64,000 nt of DNA from assembly GCA_022036555.1 (NCBI GenBank), contig CM039123.1:9859217-9923216 (forward strand), written 5' to 3'. Shown piece by piece: positions 1 to 10,702 of this stretch. This DNA is from Microstegium vimineum (Eukaryota; Streptophyta; Magnoliopsida; Poales; Poaceae). The notes under the pieces are model-generated. The model was not told where the DNA came from. It worked only from the letters and a program-made list of their open reading frames with translations, and ran no database searches. Both the position numbers and the translations under genes were made by a program. The stretch's first letter is position 1. Each line of letters starts with the position of its first letter.

Positions 1-1
1 G

Positions 2-916
2 ATCCTCGACGGCCCCTGCCCCATACACAAGAACTCCAAGCATTCCATGCGTGACTGCGACCTTCTTGAATCGGTGGTAAAGGGAAGAAGCGACAAGAGA
101 GCAAGAAAGGACGACCCCGACAAGGGAAGAGACCAAGAACCACCAGCACCGGAGTTTCGCCCACCATCAATGACCTACTCCATTTTCGGAGGAGTCGTGG
201 TCGTTGAAGCAGAAAGGAGACGCCGTCAGGTACGCAATGATGTCTACTCGGTAGCAGCAACAGGTGAAGATTCGAACAACACCCGCCATTTAGACTGGTC
301 AGAGCAACCCATCAGCTTCTCCGGGGAAGACGAGTGGACAGATTACAAATACCCTGGTCGTTTCCCGCTCATCGTTGATCCAACCATCGCCATGTGTCGC
401 TTCAGAAAGGTGCTGGTCGATGGCGGTAGTGCCCTCAACATTATATTCGCCGACGCCTTCCGCCAACTCGAATACTCCAAGAAGGACCTCATGCCTAAGA
501 ACTTCTCCTTCTAGGGCATCATCCCAAATAAGGCGTCAACACCAGTAGGCCGGATCACTCTACCTGTACAGTTCGGCAATCAAGACCACTTCAGGGTGGA
601 ACACATCACCTTCATTGTCGCCGACTTCGTAACGGCCTACCACGCCATACTAGGCCGACTAGCACTCGCGAAGCTTATGGCGGTACCGCACTACACCTAC
701 ATGGTGCTTAAGATCCCGACGCAGCAAGGCACCCTCAGCCTCCGTACGAACCTCAAGATTGCATACGAATGCGAACAGCAGACAATAAATGCCGTCGAGA
801 AACCCTGTCTCCCGGACACGTACAACTCCGAAGACGGTGACAGCCTGGCCGCGAAAAAACAGAAGGAAGCAGAGCAGCCAGCGACCACTCCCAACCCCGC
901 CAGCACACAAACTTAG
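2..916 (+). pseudogene. Ty3/gypsy gag C-terminus and protease remnant
   Basis: The frame is open from the window edge and reads a gag zinc-finger-like segment (CPIHKNS...MRDC, bases 17-58). This is followed by a retroviral-type aspartic protease whose active-site region reads VLVDGGSALNI (about bases 410-445). It then continues with the IVADF...AYHAILGR and VPHYTYMVLK segments typical of grass gypsy polyproteins. One in-frame TAG at 512-514 interrupts the frame, which otherwise runs on to 916. No reverse transcriptase, RNase H or integrase follows, so the element is either deleted or a non-autonomous derivative. Lineage is inferred as Tat/Grande-like from the protease wording and the LTR-proximal repeats found at 7858-8300. 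Confidence 0.85.
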
Positions 917-2044
917 AGGCCGCCAGCTCCGAGTGACGCAAGAGGGTGTCCCAATATAAGCATAGTTCAATAAAGATTGTACTCTTTCCTCTCCAAGAAA
1001 TGAATAAAGGTGCTTTGTTTTCCTTGTCTCATCTAACCAAACCTGCTATATGAACAAAACACTTTGGCGTACGACGATCTCCGCAAACGCTCTCAGCGTA
1101 CGACGACCTTCGCAATACGCTCTCGGCGTATGACAACCTTCGCAACACGCTCACGACAGAGCGCCCGCTCTAAAAAACACCCACGTTGTGTCACCATCAT
1201 CATAAAAACATCAATAACGTTCGACGACCACGACAGTGCGACTACTAACGATCGACGACCTCTCCAAAACACTCCCACAGTGTTCGACGACCTCTCCAAA
1301 TGCATCACGGCGTTCTCCAAACAATCTGGTCGTAACCAGAAAGCTCCCGAAGCTGGTCTGTCAATGAGTCATAGCGAATAGAAGTAGCTACCCTAATCGT
1401 TACGACCACGTTGACAGACCTCCCAAGTGATATTTCCCCAACAACCGGGCAGTATCATTTGGGTCGGGAGCCACGAGGCTATGCGCCCAGAATCTGTACA
1501 CGACCACGGTACGGTCGACAACTCTACAAGTAGCATGGCTTTTCACCCAGCGTTTGTAGGAACGGTCTCCACAGGCCCTAGTCACGCCACGATCGAGCCT
1601 CTCGAAAAAAGGACCTGTCTCTGGTATCATCCAAAGCGTACATGAGCTGTTCGCCCTCTACGCTGCGGATTGCCAACTGCGTACCTCTTTGGGAGTCCTT
1701 ATATATCCTACGTGTGAAGTGGCGCTAGCCCTATGACCTGGACCATTTGAGACCCAAGGCCGAACAATTCGTCTCTACGGCTCACGACTTAGCAGGCACG
1801 ACATGACATACAAGTGAAACAAAAGCTCACCGCCCCGGATATATTACAGCTTTGTAGTTTTCACTTATACGTCCGAATACTTGTATCCGAGATACAAATT
1901 ATCGCTGTCCCGCTGCAAAATAGAACATAAAGATAAAGTCGAGACTACGAAGCAGAAGCGACCACACCTAAAAACAAGTCATACTGATGATTACAACCTC
2001 ATCCTACTGATACGATAAGCGACTACTTCACTAATGTTCCTAGT
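917..2044 (+). mobile_element. Non-coding internal region of the gypsy element
   Basis: This stretch lies between the gag-protease remnant and the antisense F-box ORF. Apart from the degenerate 30-bp array at 1068-1320 I see no coding sequence. It is AT-rich between 1790 and 2040. No LTR terminus or primer site is recognisable. Confidence 0.45.
1068..1156 (+). repeat. Three ~30-bp tandem repeats with decayed copies to 1320
   Basis: Copies lie at 1068-1096, 1097-1126 and 1127-1156. Each starts CGTA(C/T)GAC and contains (C/T)CGCAA(A/T/C)ACGCTC. Further partial copies with the CGACGACCTCTCC core occur near 1250 and 1280. The array belongs to the non-coding part of the gypsy element. Confidence 0.8.
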
Positions 2045-2758
2045 CTAGAGATCAAATTCATGCCGAAGCTGACATTGCAGGCTACAGTACATAATGATCA
2101 CAAGCGTGTTGGTACCAAAACGACGGCACTCGTTCCAGACGCACAGATGAGGGCCGACCACGATGACCAGATTGGGCACATCCTCCGAGGCACGAATCCA
2201 CAACCGCCGCCGGATCCCGTGCATATCATCACGGGAACGCTCCCGAAGACGACGCAGGCTTCGATCACAAAACCAACCATCTGGAAGGGAACCTCTGCCG
2301 AGGCAACCAAGGATAGCAAGCGTCTCCGGATTCGCCGAATCAGTATAGTACAACATCATAGCCCTGAAGTACATTGCAACGACATCTCTAGCAGCCACCG
2401 CCCTACCAATAAGCTCTTGCCCAACAGAATCTTGCTCCCACAACATCAACCGCTCCAAACCACGGAAGAACAAGGCCTCCCGGTGGTCGACGTCAAGAAA
2501 ACGCTGCACAAAGGCAGGCTCCAGGAAAGGGTAGTAAGGCCGGCAAAAGTCCTGAAGACGCCGAAGAGACACAAGCCGAATCGTCGAAGCGTTGTCGCAA
2601 AATCGGTAGAAGAGGCGGCAGATTGGGCGAATCCTCGCATACTCACGAACATTGTCGCCGCCGTCGATCACATGAAGAAGAATCCGAAAGACCAAGTCCT
2701 CCGGCAATGCCAGCAGGGCGGAAAAACCAACCGCAAGGCGCACATCGTCCCCCTCCAT
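2045..2758 (-). CDS. F-box-like protein (At2g35280 type), intronless
   Basis: A 237-residue single-exon ORF. Residues 14-55 form an F-box (LPEDLVFRILLHV... then IRPICRLFYRF), the module that binds SKP1 in SCF ubiquitin ligases. Residues about 120-150 (VAARDVVAMYFRAMMLYY) resemble the SEL1-like helical stretch of At2g35280-like F-box proteins. The C-terminus carries paired cysteines (CVWNEC ... YCSLQCQLRHEFDL), also typical of that group. The ATG at 2756-2758 follows a sense-strand leader with a GCTAGGGTTT-type motif and a TATA-like box at 2873-2880. The ORF lies antisense inside a gypsy element, so it may be a captured host gene or an extra antisense ORF of the element rather than a normal locus. 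Substrate is unknown. Confidence 0.75.
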   Translation of the reverse strand: MEGDDVRLAVGFSALLALPEDLVFRILLHVIDGGDNVREYARIRPICRLFYRFCDNASTIRLVSLRRLQDFCRPYYPFLEPAFVQRFLDVDHREALFFRGLERLMLWEQDSVGQELIGRAVAARDVVAMYFRAMMLYYTDSANPETLAILGCLGRGSLPDGWFCDRSLRRLRERSRDDMHGIRRRLWIRASEDVPNLVIVVGPHLCVWNECRRFGTNTLVIIMYCSLQCQLRHEFDL

Positions 2759-2872
2759 CTTCCTCGACCAAACCCTAGCACCGACGGACTCTCCTACTCT
2801 TCGCCTAAACCTTACTGGCGACGCGCGTGGAGATTACTAACAAGACGGACGGGAATACTCTCGGATCACCAA

Positions 2873-2880
2873 GTATATAT
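2873..2880 (-). promoter_or_regulatory. TATA-like box for the F-box ORF
   Basis: On the minus strand the bases read ATATATAC, about 115 bp upstream of the ATG. The spacing is plausible for a plant core promoter with a short leader. It is supported only by position and composition. Confidence 0.4.
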
Positions 2881-3116
2881 GGCACCGAATCACCGGCTAT
2901 TCGAATCCTAATCTCTCTAAGTCAAAGAAACGCGACCCTTCCCGTTCCGTCAACCACCGGGATAGCCTTAAATACCAAGCGGCGCGGAGCTCCGACTTCA
3001 AGGTTTTTTGGGAAACCACAATGATCAAATATGGAACCGCCACGCCACCTCCTTGTTGCGCACCAAAAACGGGTCGATAATCACGCATATAGAATACGAC
3101 CCATTTACTTCCTTTT

Positions 3117-6100
3117 TGTGACACCCTGTGTCAAGCTTTGCATTAGGATCATCATTAGCCATTAAGCATAAGCATTTCATTGCATTCATGTTTGCATATG
3201 TTATCATTTCATGTGTGTGTTTATAATGTTTTTCAAACTAGAAATGGATAGGTGTTTGTGCTCTAATTCTTGATCAACATGTTTAGCTAAGTTTTCTATG
3301 CTTAGAGTAAAGTATGGTTTGTTTTCATGATTAATTACCCTGCATAATTAAGTTTAGTTTAATTGTTAAGAATAAAAGTATTTCTTTTCTTAAAATGGCT
3401 TAATTAGTTTAATCTAGAACCCTGTAAAATAATGGTTTTTAGAAAATGTGACCTCCATGAAAAATGTAGAGCATATTATTCTGAACAACTTTGGTTTAAG
3501 TTTCAAATCTTAGTTTGGAGTTTTCGAAACTGTTTTGAAGCAAATTCAGTTGAATCAAATAAACGAAAATGGAAAAAGGAAAACCAGAGCTGAATGGGCC
3601 GCGTCCTCGCTTTCGGCCCACTCGGCCTTGCCGCGGCCTCGAGCCCGCGCGCCGCTTGCGCCCGCGCGCTCACCCGACCGCGCCTGCGCCGTACGCCGGC
3701 GTCGTCTGCCGCGTGGCCGCCGATTCCTGCCGGCCTGCGCCGAACACGCCACGCCGTGCCACTCGCTCTCGCGCCCCGCGCCGCACCCTGCGGCACTGCG
3801 ACAACATCACTGCGCCCCGCCGCCCGCCATCGCTGTCCGCGCAGAGCACTGCGCCGCGCCGTGTAATCACGTCGCCGCTGCACCGGCAGCGCCGACCGAG
3901 CCACGCCCCGTCCCGCTCGCCATTAAACGCGAATCCGCGCTAACGGCGCTAGAACCGAGCCTGCACCGCGCGCGGCCGCTGCTGCCCCTGCTTCGCACAC
4001 CACAGACGCGCCCCGCCGCTGCCGCGCTGCCGTCGAGTCGTCACGTCGTCGTTACGCCGCCGCAGTGCCGCGTCTGACCAGCTGCTCGCCCCGTCTCACT
4101 CGCAATCGAGCGCGGATCAGCCCTAACGGCTCTAGGATCAAGTTTCGTCTCTGTCCCACACGCTGCCGCCTCTGCTCCCTCGCGCGCGGACACGCCACGC
4201 CACTGTCACCCGCCGCACCGTCGCGTCCAGGCCCCCACCGGCCACGCCGATCGGCAATGACCGTGCCTAGGGATGCGCCTACAACTCTTGTCCCTCTCAC
4301 GCTCGCCAGCACTCATCCATACTCGCTCTCTCGCTCGCACTGCCTTTGCTCTCGCCGCGCCGAGCGCACCGAGCACCGCAACACCCCCATTTTAAATTCG
4401 CCACCACCTGAGCGTCTCTGCTGGATCCATCTCACACACCACCTCACCTTCGTCCCGCACACGCGCTGCTCGTCTCGGGTTAGCCAGCCGAGCTCCACCG
4501 TTGCCGGACTGCCGTCGTCGTTCCTCGGCTCGGAGTCGCCACCGCAATGACCAATCTGCGTTCACCCCTCTCCGGCCCGCCTCTGTCGCCTCCATCTCCG
4601 TGGAAGCTTCACCGAGGGTAGTAGAGGTGAGAACACCTTTCCGCTAGCCCTAGCTCACCCTCAGTCACCGCAACTAAGTTGGTCGTGCGCCATTGCTACC
4701 GCCGCGGAGCTCACACGTGGTCGGACCTCCTCAGAGCTCTTCCGGTTCAACCAGCACTTGCCCTACACTCACTACACCACCGCGGTGCTCACGCGCACGC
4801 TCGCCGGGCAGCATGCCGCCGGTAATAGCTTGACCATGTTACGCCGCCGCGCTGCTCCGCCACCGCACGTCGCCGACCACTTCCACGGCCGTGCTGGTTC
4901 AACCAACACCCCCAGTCGATGCGCGTTGTCACCCCGAGCACGCCAAGCCTAGCCTCACCACCGGCGAGCTCGCCGTCGGCGAGAAATCACTGGTGAGCGC
5001 CGGTGCTCTGCCCTGGCTCGCTGCCAGTGGGCCAGAGTTAACCGCGGGCCCTGCCTGTCCGTCGCCCCAGGCACGCCTGCGTGCACTGGGCTGAGCCCAA
5101 CACTGTTCTCTATGGGCCGAATTCAGAAATGCTTTTCCTATTTCCTATTTTCAGTAAATGCTTTAATGCTTGTTTATTTTATACCTAGAGTTTGGTAAAT
5201 CCTAAAATGATAAATTAAATTGTGTTAGACTATAAATGATTATCTTTCTATTAAAAATATAAAAGTAATTTTTGGAGAATGTCTTCAGTACTAATGTTTA
5301 AATAATTTTTTTCTGTATTTATCAAAGTTAATTGTGTTCCTGCATGAAATAATCAGATAAAAATGTGATGTTTTTTGCTAGCTCTGTTATCCTGTGTAGA
5401 AGCTAGGAAAAATATAACATGCCATGTTCCTGTGTAAGTTTTAATGGTTATCTATTAAAATGTGTTTCTGTTGTTTTCTTAGATTAATTCCTGTGGTAAA
5501 TCTGTGCATGTATAAATCATGAAACTTTTTATGTAGTCTCTGTGTACAAGGTCTATCTAGGAAAAATATAAAATGTGGTATGTTGTATGGCAGAAGAGAT
5601 ACTTGTAGTTCAAGTGTCCTTTTCTAGGGTTTTCTTTGGAAAATCATATAGATTATAATATGTTTGTGTTGATCATGGAACTTTCTTGATAAATATATTT
5701 CTGAGCAAAGAACCTGTTAAAAATAAGATATAGCATGTTTCTCCCTGTTAGCTAGTAGGTCTAGTTCAAAGTGTCTTTTCTGCATTTAAATTCATCTTTT
5801 TGTATCTGCTAGTTGGTAGCTTTGCTATACATGAAATTTATGCAGCAGTATCCTTTAAGCATTCTCTATCCCCTGTAATTTTTGTAGATTTTTCTGAGTA
5901 GTTTATAATAGGTTTGCTGTGTAAAGTGGAACTAGAATGAATATTAGGTTAAATCCTAAAAGCAAACTTTGAGTGTTTAATTCTTGTTCAAGCATCATCT
6001 CTGCACCATCAAGTTTACTTTTATGCATTGCAACCATTTAGGATCAGTGGAGGAACTTCAGGTGCCACTTCCCGAAGCAGAAGTCCAGGAGGTGCAGGAG

Positions 6101-7676
6101 CTGAACGAGGAGTTCCCAGAGCCAGAACTTAACCTCCCCAAGTGCCCTGATCACCAGCCCTCCACCTTCACTCAAGGTAAGCACTGGAGCATCTTTAAGC
6201 CTCCCAGTATTTACAATTAATCTACTTGAGTATTTTATATTGTGATGCATTAGGTGATAGGAGTTGATTGAATCTCAGTTGATGCATTACCTTCCTTGAT
6301 ATTGAAATCACCTACCTTGTTGCCCTATTAATAAAAGTAAAAGCAACCGCTTAGCCTGCTTAGAATAAATGGTTACATTTATATTTTTATAGTATTATCC
6401 CATGGGGGTAATACCGATCACGGTTGGCTATGCCTTGCTATCGTGGAAGAACCAATGGTAGTAATAAAATGCGGTCAACTGAAAGGCAAGGGCACCAAGT
6501 GGTTTAGACTTGGGGGCAGTCCGTCCGTTGGATCGTATAGGTTTGTATACGATGGTGGTCCTCTTACATCTTTGAATGCGCCCTTTCACATAGGGGCCGT
6601 TGCGAGTATCGACCCCGAAGCCGAGTAAACACTGTCCGGGTCGACTCTCAGCCTACTTTTGGCACCCTCTAGTTTGGATATACAACCTGCCCCGTGGTGG
6701 CCAACTGATTTCTTCAATTGGGTGGATTACACTAAGATCGCGGCGGTACTACCTGGACTTTGTTGAGCGGTAACCCAATGCATGGACCCGACGGGGGAAG
6801 TGTGGGCGTGTGTTAAAGGTAATCTTGCCAGCTGGTTGTATATCGATTCGAGTCACCGCCTCCCACCGGATAGTGGGGGATTATGCTGAGCTTCACCACT
6901 ATAAAACTCCATGTAACATCGTAATGGTTCTACTAAAATATTGATGAAGGAATTGGATATGGTTTTATTATATTGTTTTATTAGATCAAGTGAGTGCTCT
7001 AGTACAGGTGCAAAACCTAGAGGTAAATAATAGGATTTAAAATGGCTGCTCTCTAATCTTTAAGTTTCATGTTGTTCGCGTTTCTGCAAAAGCAAAGTTT
7101 TTCCGGATCCACATAAATAGCCATGCATATCCTTGTAGTCTTTAATTTCAGTTAGACGGGTAAGTCTAGCTGAGTACATTCCCGTACTCAGGGTTTATCC
7201 CGTTTGTTGCAGATGGCCAAGTATACTTTGGCTATTGTAAGCACTGTCTCTATCCTGTTGAAGGAGAAGAGGAGTAGGCTTTGGGCAAGGTCTTCTACGA
7301 GCTCACCTTTTGCTGTTGTCGGGCATGATCTCATTGGCACCCCTATCTATTAATGGTATTAGTGTGGAGTAAGACTTTGAGTTCGAGTTTCAAAACAATG
7401 TTTTATTTGGCCACGTGTGTTGTGGCGTAAGTACTACTTTTAATTGGAATAAAGTGTTATAATCATTTTATTTCGTACTTCAAGTATTTTCGTTTAAATG
7501 TTGGTTCGTTCGAATGTGCATACCTGAGTTTGCGCGATCTGGGTTGGATATACGATTGTTAGAAATCCTTCGAGATTTCCGGACTATCGAGATTATATGG
7601 GCTCAAGTGCTTTAAGTGGCAGTTAAATCGGCGACTTTAGTACTTGATCTCTTATAATTTGGACGGTTCTGCCACA
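3117..7676 (+). mobile_element. Long solo LTR, Del/Tekay-like gypsy family
   Basis: The element starts TGTGACACCC and ends TTCTGCCACA, i.e. TG...CA. It is flanked by CTTTT and GTTTT, a 5-bp target duplication with one mismatch. Internally it has an AT-rich head, a very GC-rich block (about 3590-5100), an AT-rich part with an exon-like island at 6044-6174, and a conserved tail containing GCTGAGTAC and GTACTCAGGGTTTATCCC near 7170-7205. A related sequence lies in reverse at 60160-61640, which shows it is a dispersed repeat. No internal coding region accompanies it, hence solo LTR. Family assignment rests on length and on these motifs, so it is inference. Open frames in the GC-rich block are not supported as genes. 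Confidence 0.7.
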
Positions 7677-8667
7677 GTTTTCCTTATACATTCACTTATA
7701 GTCAATTGCATGATTTACGGCTAATAATTTTTTCTTTGCAATATCACCAACACTACAGTCCCAGGGACTGGACGAACAGACTTGTTACTCTTATGCAGCA
7801 ACATCAGACGACTACAACAATCTGGCTGACAAGTTTCATAGAGTGGACGGCACAAACAAGCTCGGGGACTCCGACGACAGTAACTACCACCCGAGCACTG
7901 ATCGTATTCCCGACCAGGCTCGGGGGCTTCGTCCAACTATGCACCGAGCAAGCCTCGGGGACTGCGGCTAAGGCGCCGAAGGACAACACCCGGGGACTGC
8001 GAACGAAAAGCAAATAACCCCTATGCAAGAACCTCTTCAAGCTCCTTCCATCAGGCTCGGGGACTACGGGTATTCGCAGTCGTTTCTTACTAAACTTATA
8101 CTTCAGTTCTTTAATTTTCAATATATGATCCTGATACAAGAAGCTCCTAGTTTCTTACATCAGACTCGGGGACTACGGGTACTTGCAGTCGTTTTTTGCA
8201 ATCTTATGCTTCAGTCTTCGTTTACATATCTTATGCACTATTTTATAAAGCATGGCACCACGTGCATAATTCACCTGCTATCATGCTCGGAGACTAAGTG
8301 GGTACACTTCACCTTGCGGTGAATGTACTAATTTTCTTTTCGGCAAAGCTCTGCTGTTTTCTATGTTGTTTTAGCAGAGCCTAAGTGGGTACACTTCACC
8401 AGGGAAGGACTTTCCAAAAGTTTTTTCTTCAGCACGTCACATTCTTCAAACAAGCAGCCGCGACATCCGGCAAGGCGACCAGCTCGCGCATCAAGCTACG
8501 ACGTTCTCAACTAGCCCGACCTGGTCGGGAGGCTTCTCCGAGCAGCACCTCGACCAGCCACCCTGGTCGGGACTCTACGACGACCACTCCGCGTGATGGT
8601 GACCAGCGGAACACCTCCCAGGATGATGTTGCGGGCTCGCCAGAAGAATGCAACGTGCTCGGGGACT
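7677..8667 (+). mobile_element. 3' internal region of the older gypsy element
   Basis: This is the continuation of the element interrupted at 3116 by the solo LTR. It carries many copies of the motif CTCGGGGACT, including two ~110-bp tandem units beginning near 8046 and 8157 (TCAGRCTCGGGGACTACGGG). AAGTGGGTACACTTCACC also occurs twice (near 8296 and 8380). Such repeats are usual just inside the 3' LTR of grass Tat-type elements. The open frames here are not coding. Confidence 0.65.
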
Positions 8668-9060
8668 TGTTGGGGATATTACCTCGGCATATCCCCAGGG
8701 ACCTTATGGGCCTGCCGACCAGAAGACGGCCCAGCCCGCGAGGCCTTGCGGCACGCGACCAGCCCGCTGTGCTCGCCAAGGACTCCGAAGAAGTCTTGCT
8801 CGCCAAGGAAGATCCCCCTCAAAATCTCTCTCACAACCTCTCTCAGATCATCTACAGATCTTGTAACCTAATACGCAAGATCAATCCAGCCACCAAAACA
8901 TAGGACATAGGGTATTACGGCGATTTGCCGACCCAAACCTGTATAAATCGTTGTGTCTACGCTCTCTGTGTTACGCTTGATCGCCGTCGTCACACCTCCG
9001 CCTACAATCTACTACCGTAGGGTACCCCTTAGGTAGACTGCGACGCATATTTCGTCGACA
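8668..9060 (+). mobile_element. 3' LTR of the gypsy element (393 bp)
   Basis: The LTR begins TGTTGGGGATATTACC and ends TTTCGTCGACA, giving TGT...ACA ends. A TATA-like GTATAAATC sits at 8941-8949. The tail TACCGTAGGGTACCCC is typical of LTRs of this type. No matching 5' LTR lies in the window, since the element runs off the left edge. Confidence 0.7.
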
Positions 9061-10019
9061 AGATCATCCAAGTTAATTAACATGTCTTATATGTACTGTA
9101 GATAATTGATCCAGTTGTTTGGCTTAAAGGAACACTCGCCTATTTCGGAGTGCACAGTGTGGATGTTCAGCTTTATCATGTAGATAATGGTCCACAACTC
9201 CAATGTCGTATTTCATTTTCAATTGCCATTAGGATGGGTCGTGGTAGTGGTCGTGGCCGTGGTGGTGTTGGCGGTCGCAATGTGTTACAAATCTCAGAGG
9301 TGGGAATAAAGACCACCCAATGGGGTGTTGCTATTAAGTATGGTGTCATGTCATGCGCAACTACGCTCTCAAAAAATGGGATCACACTTCCTACTCTGTC
9401 CTCAGTGAAGATTCAAGCTATTAATCACAACATGTATCATGATCTTCGGGGGTTCAATGCACGAATGGCTCAGAACTCACTAATGGTAAGTCTAAGACTC
9501 ATAGCTTATACCTAAATTTGTTCTTGTATGTTGTCAATATTGCTCTTATAATTAACACTATCTTCTTGACATGACCTACGCAGGGTGTAGTTTTGAAGCC
9601 ATTCTGAACGAAGTAATGGATGCATTGGGTTATGACTAGCAATATGCTGATGAAGAACCAACACTAACTACTGCAGAATTTCAAGCAAAGTTGGTTGCGA
9701 CTAAAAAGGGAGACCCACCAACTACTCGACCACCATTAATCGTTGTTGTACACCATATGCTCGTAGTTGTGAAGCAACGGAGAGTGCACTATTTAATATG
9801 TTGTTGTTCATCGATGAGGTTTTTGGTTACAAGATCGGTGACTTACACTTCGCCGAATTGATAGTACTGAATCATTGAACTATTGTACAATAAGATTGAC
9901 ACTTCACTGAATTTTTGTAATATAAATGTTGATGATTTTTGTAATATAAATGTTGATGGTTTTTTAATAAGATTGACACCTTCACATCGATATCAAATGG
10001 TTCGTTTATCACTGCAAAT
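9061..10019. other. Unassigned stretch with one short open frame
   Basis: A 121-codon frame at 9150-9515 (+) encodes a Gly/Arg-rich segment (MGRGSGRGRGG) and a region I cannot match. Stops follow, so it looks like a broken exon, possibly part of the CACTA element that ends at 10279. Near 9915-9955 a 25-bp unit (GATTTTTGTAATATAAATG) is duplicated in tandem. Confidence 0.35.
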
Positions 10020-10279
10020 TGTAAAAATTATATCACTGCCGGATCAATTAGAACCAACAGTGATATAAAGCATACACTGTCGGTTGGTTAACACGAACCG
10101 GCAGTGATGGCTCAAGCATCACTGCCGGTTTGTAACATGAACCGGCACCATCACTGTCGGTTTGGCATAACTGGCAGTGATGTGATGATCTCATCACTGC
10201 CGAGCTGGTTGTGGTGGTTCAAAATCCGCTAGTGAAGGGGGGTTTTGAACCGCCACTGATAAGTTGTTCTGGAGTAGTG
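10020..10279 (+). mobile_element. 3' end of a CACTA (En/Spm) transposon
   Basis: The right terminus reads GTTGTTCTGGAGTAGTG, the reverse complement of a CACTACTCCAGAAC terminus. The preceding 250 bp hold subterminal repeats in both orientations (ATCACTGCCGGTT and ACCGGCAGTGAT). The left end of the element is not found, and the 8668-9060 LTR may have replaced it. Confidence 0.8.
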
Positions 10280-10533
10280 TCGCCGCCGCTCCTATATTAA
10301 CCTTGCTCTTCTGCCTTAACATCGCCGTCGTTGCCACTGTCGTCAAGCTCGGGGTATTCTGCAGCAGCATGCCCGCAATAAGGATTTTGTCACCATCGTT
10401 TAACGCCACAGTTGATCACGGCAAACCGTAGCTAGCTGGCAACAATGCATACAACAGGAGAAGGGTGTGGTTGTATGACATCGGAGCACGGGCCGCACTC
10501 GGCGTATCACCAGACGACGGGGCTGCTCTCTCT

Positions 10534-10702
10534 CATCATTAATGAGGGGTGTTTTTCAAAAATCCATTTACATAGACGGCTATATAGCCGGGCGAAGTGG
10601 AGAGTGAGAGAAAGTGACATCATTAATGAGGGGTGTTTTTGCAAAACTCCAGTTACATAGACGGCTATATAGACGGGCAAAGTGGAGAGCGAGAGAAAGT
10701 GA
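10534..10702 (+). repeat. Tandem duplication, two units of 84-85 bp
   Basis: Units at 10534-10617 and 10618-10702 both run from CATCATTAATGAGGGGTG to GAGAGAAAGTGA and share the GACGGCTATATAG core. They differ at a handful of positions. No coding role is seen. Confidence 0.9.

Noticed and set aside
2060..2911. 283-codon open frame on the + strand
   Set aside because: It is antisense to the F-box ORF and has no domain. Its openness follows from the codon pattern of the minus-strand gene.
3535..4600. Long Pro/Arg/Ala-rich frames in both strands
   Set aside because: They lie in the GC-rich block of the solo LTR, overlap in several frames and have no recognisable domain.
7748..7760. CACTACAG as a possible CACTA left end for the 10279 terminus
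   Set aside because: It does not match the CACTACTCCAGAAC terminus and lacks subterminal repeats.
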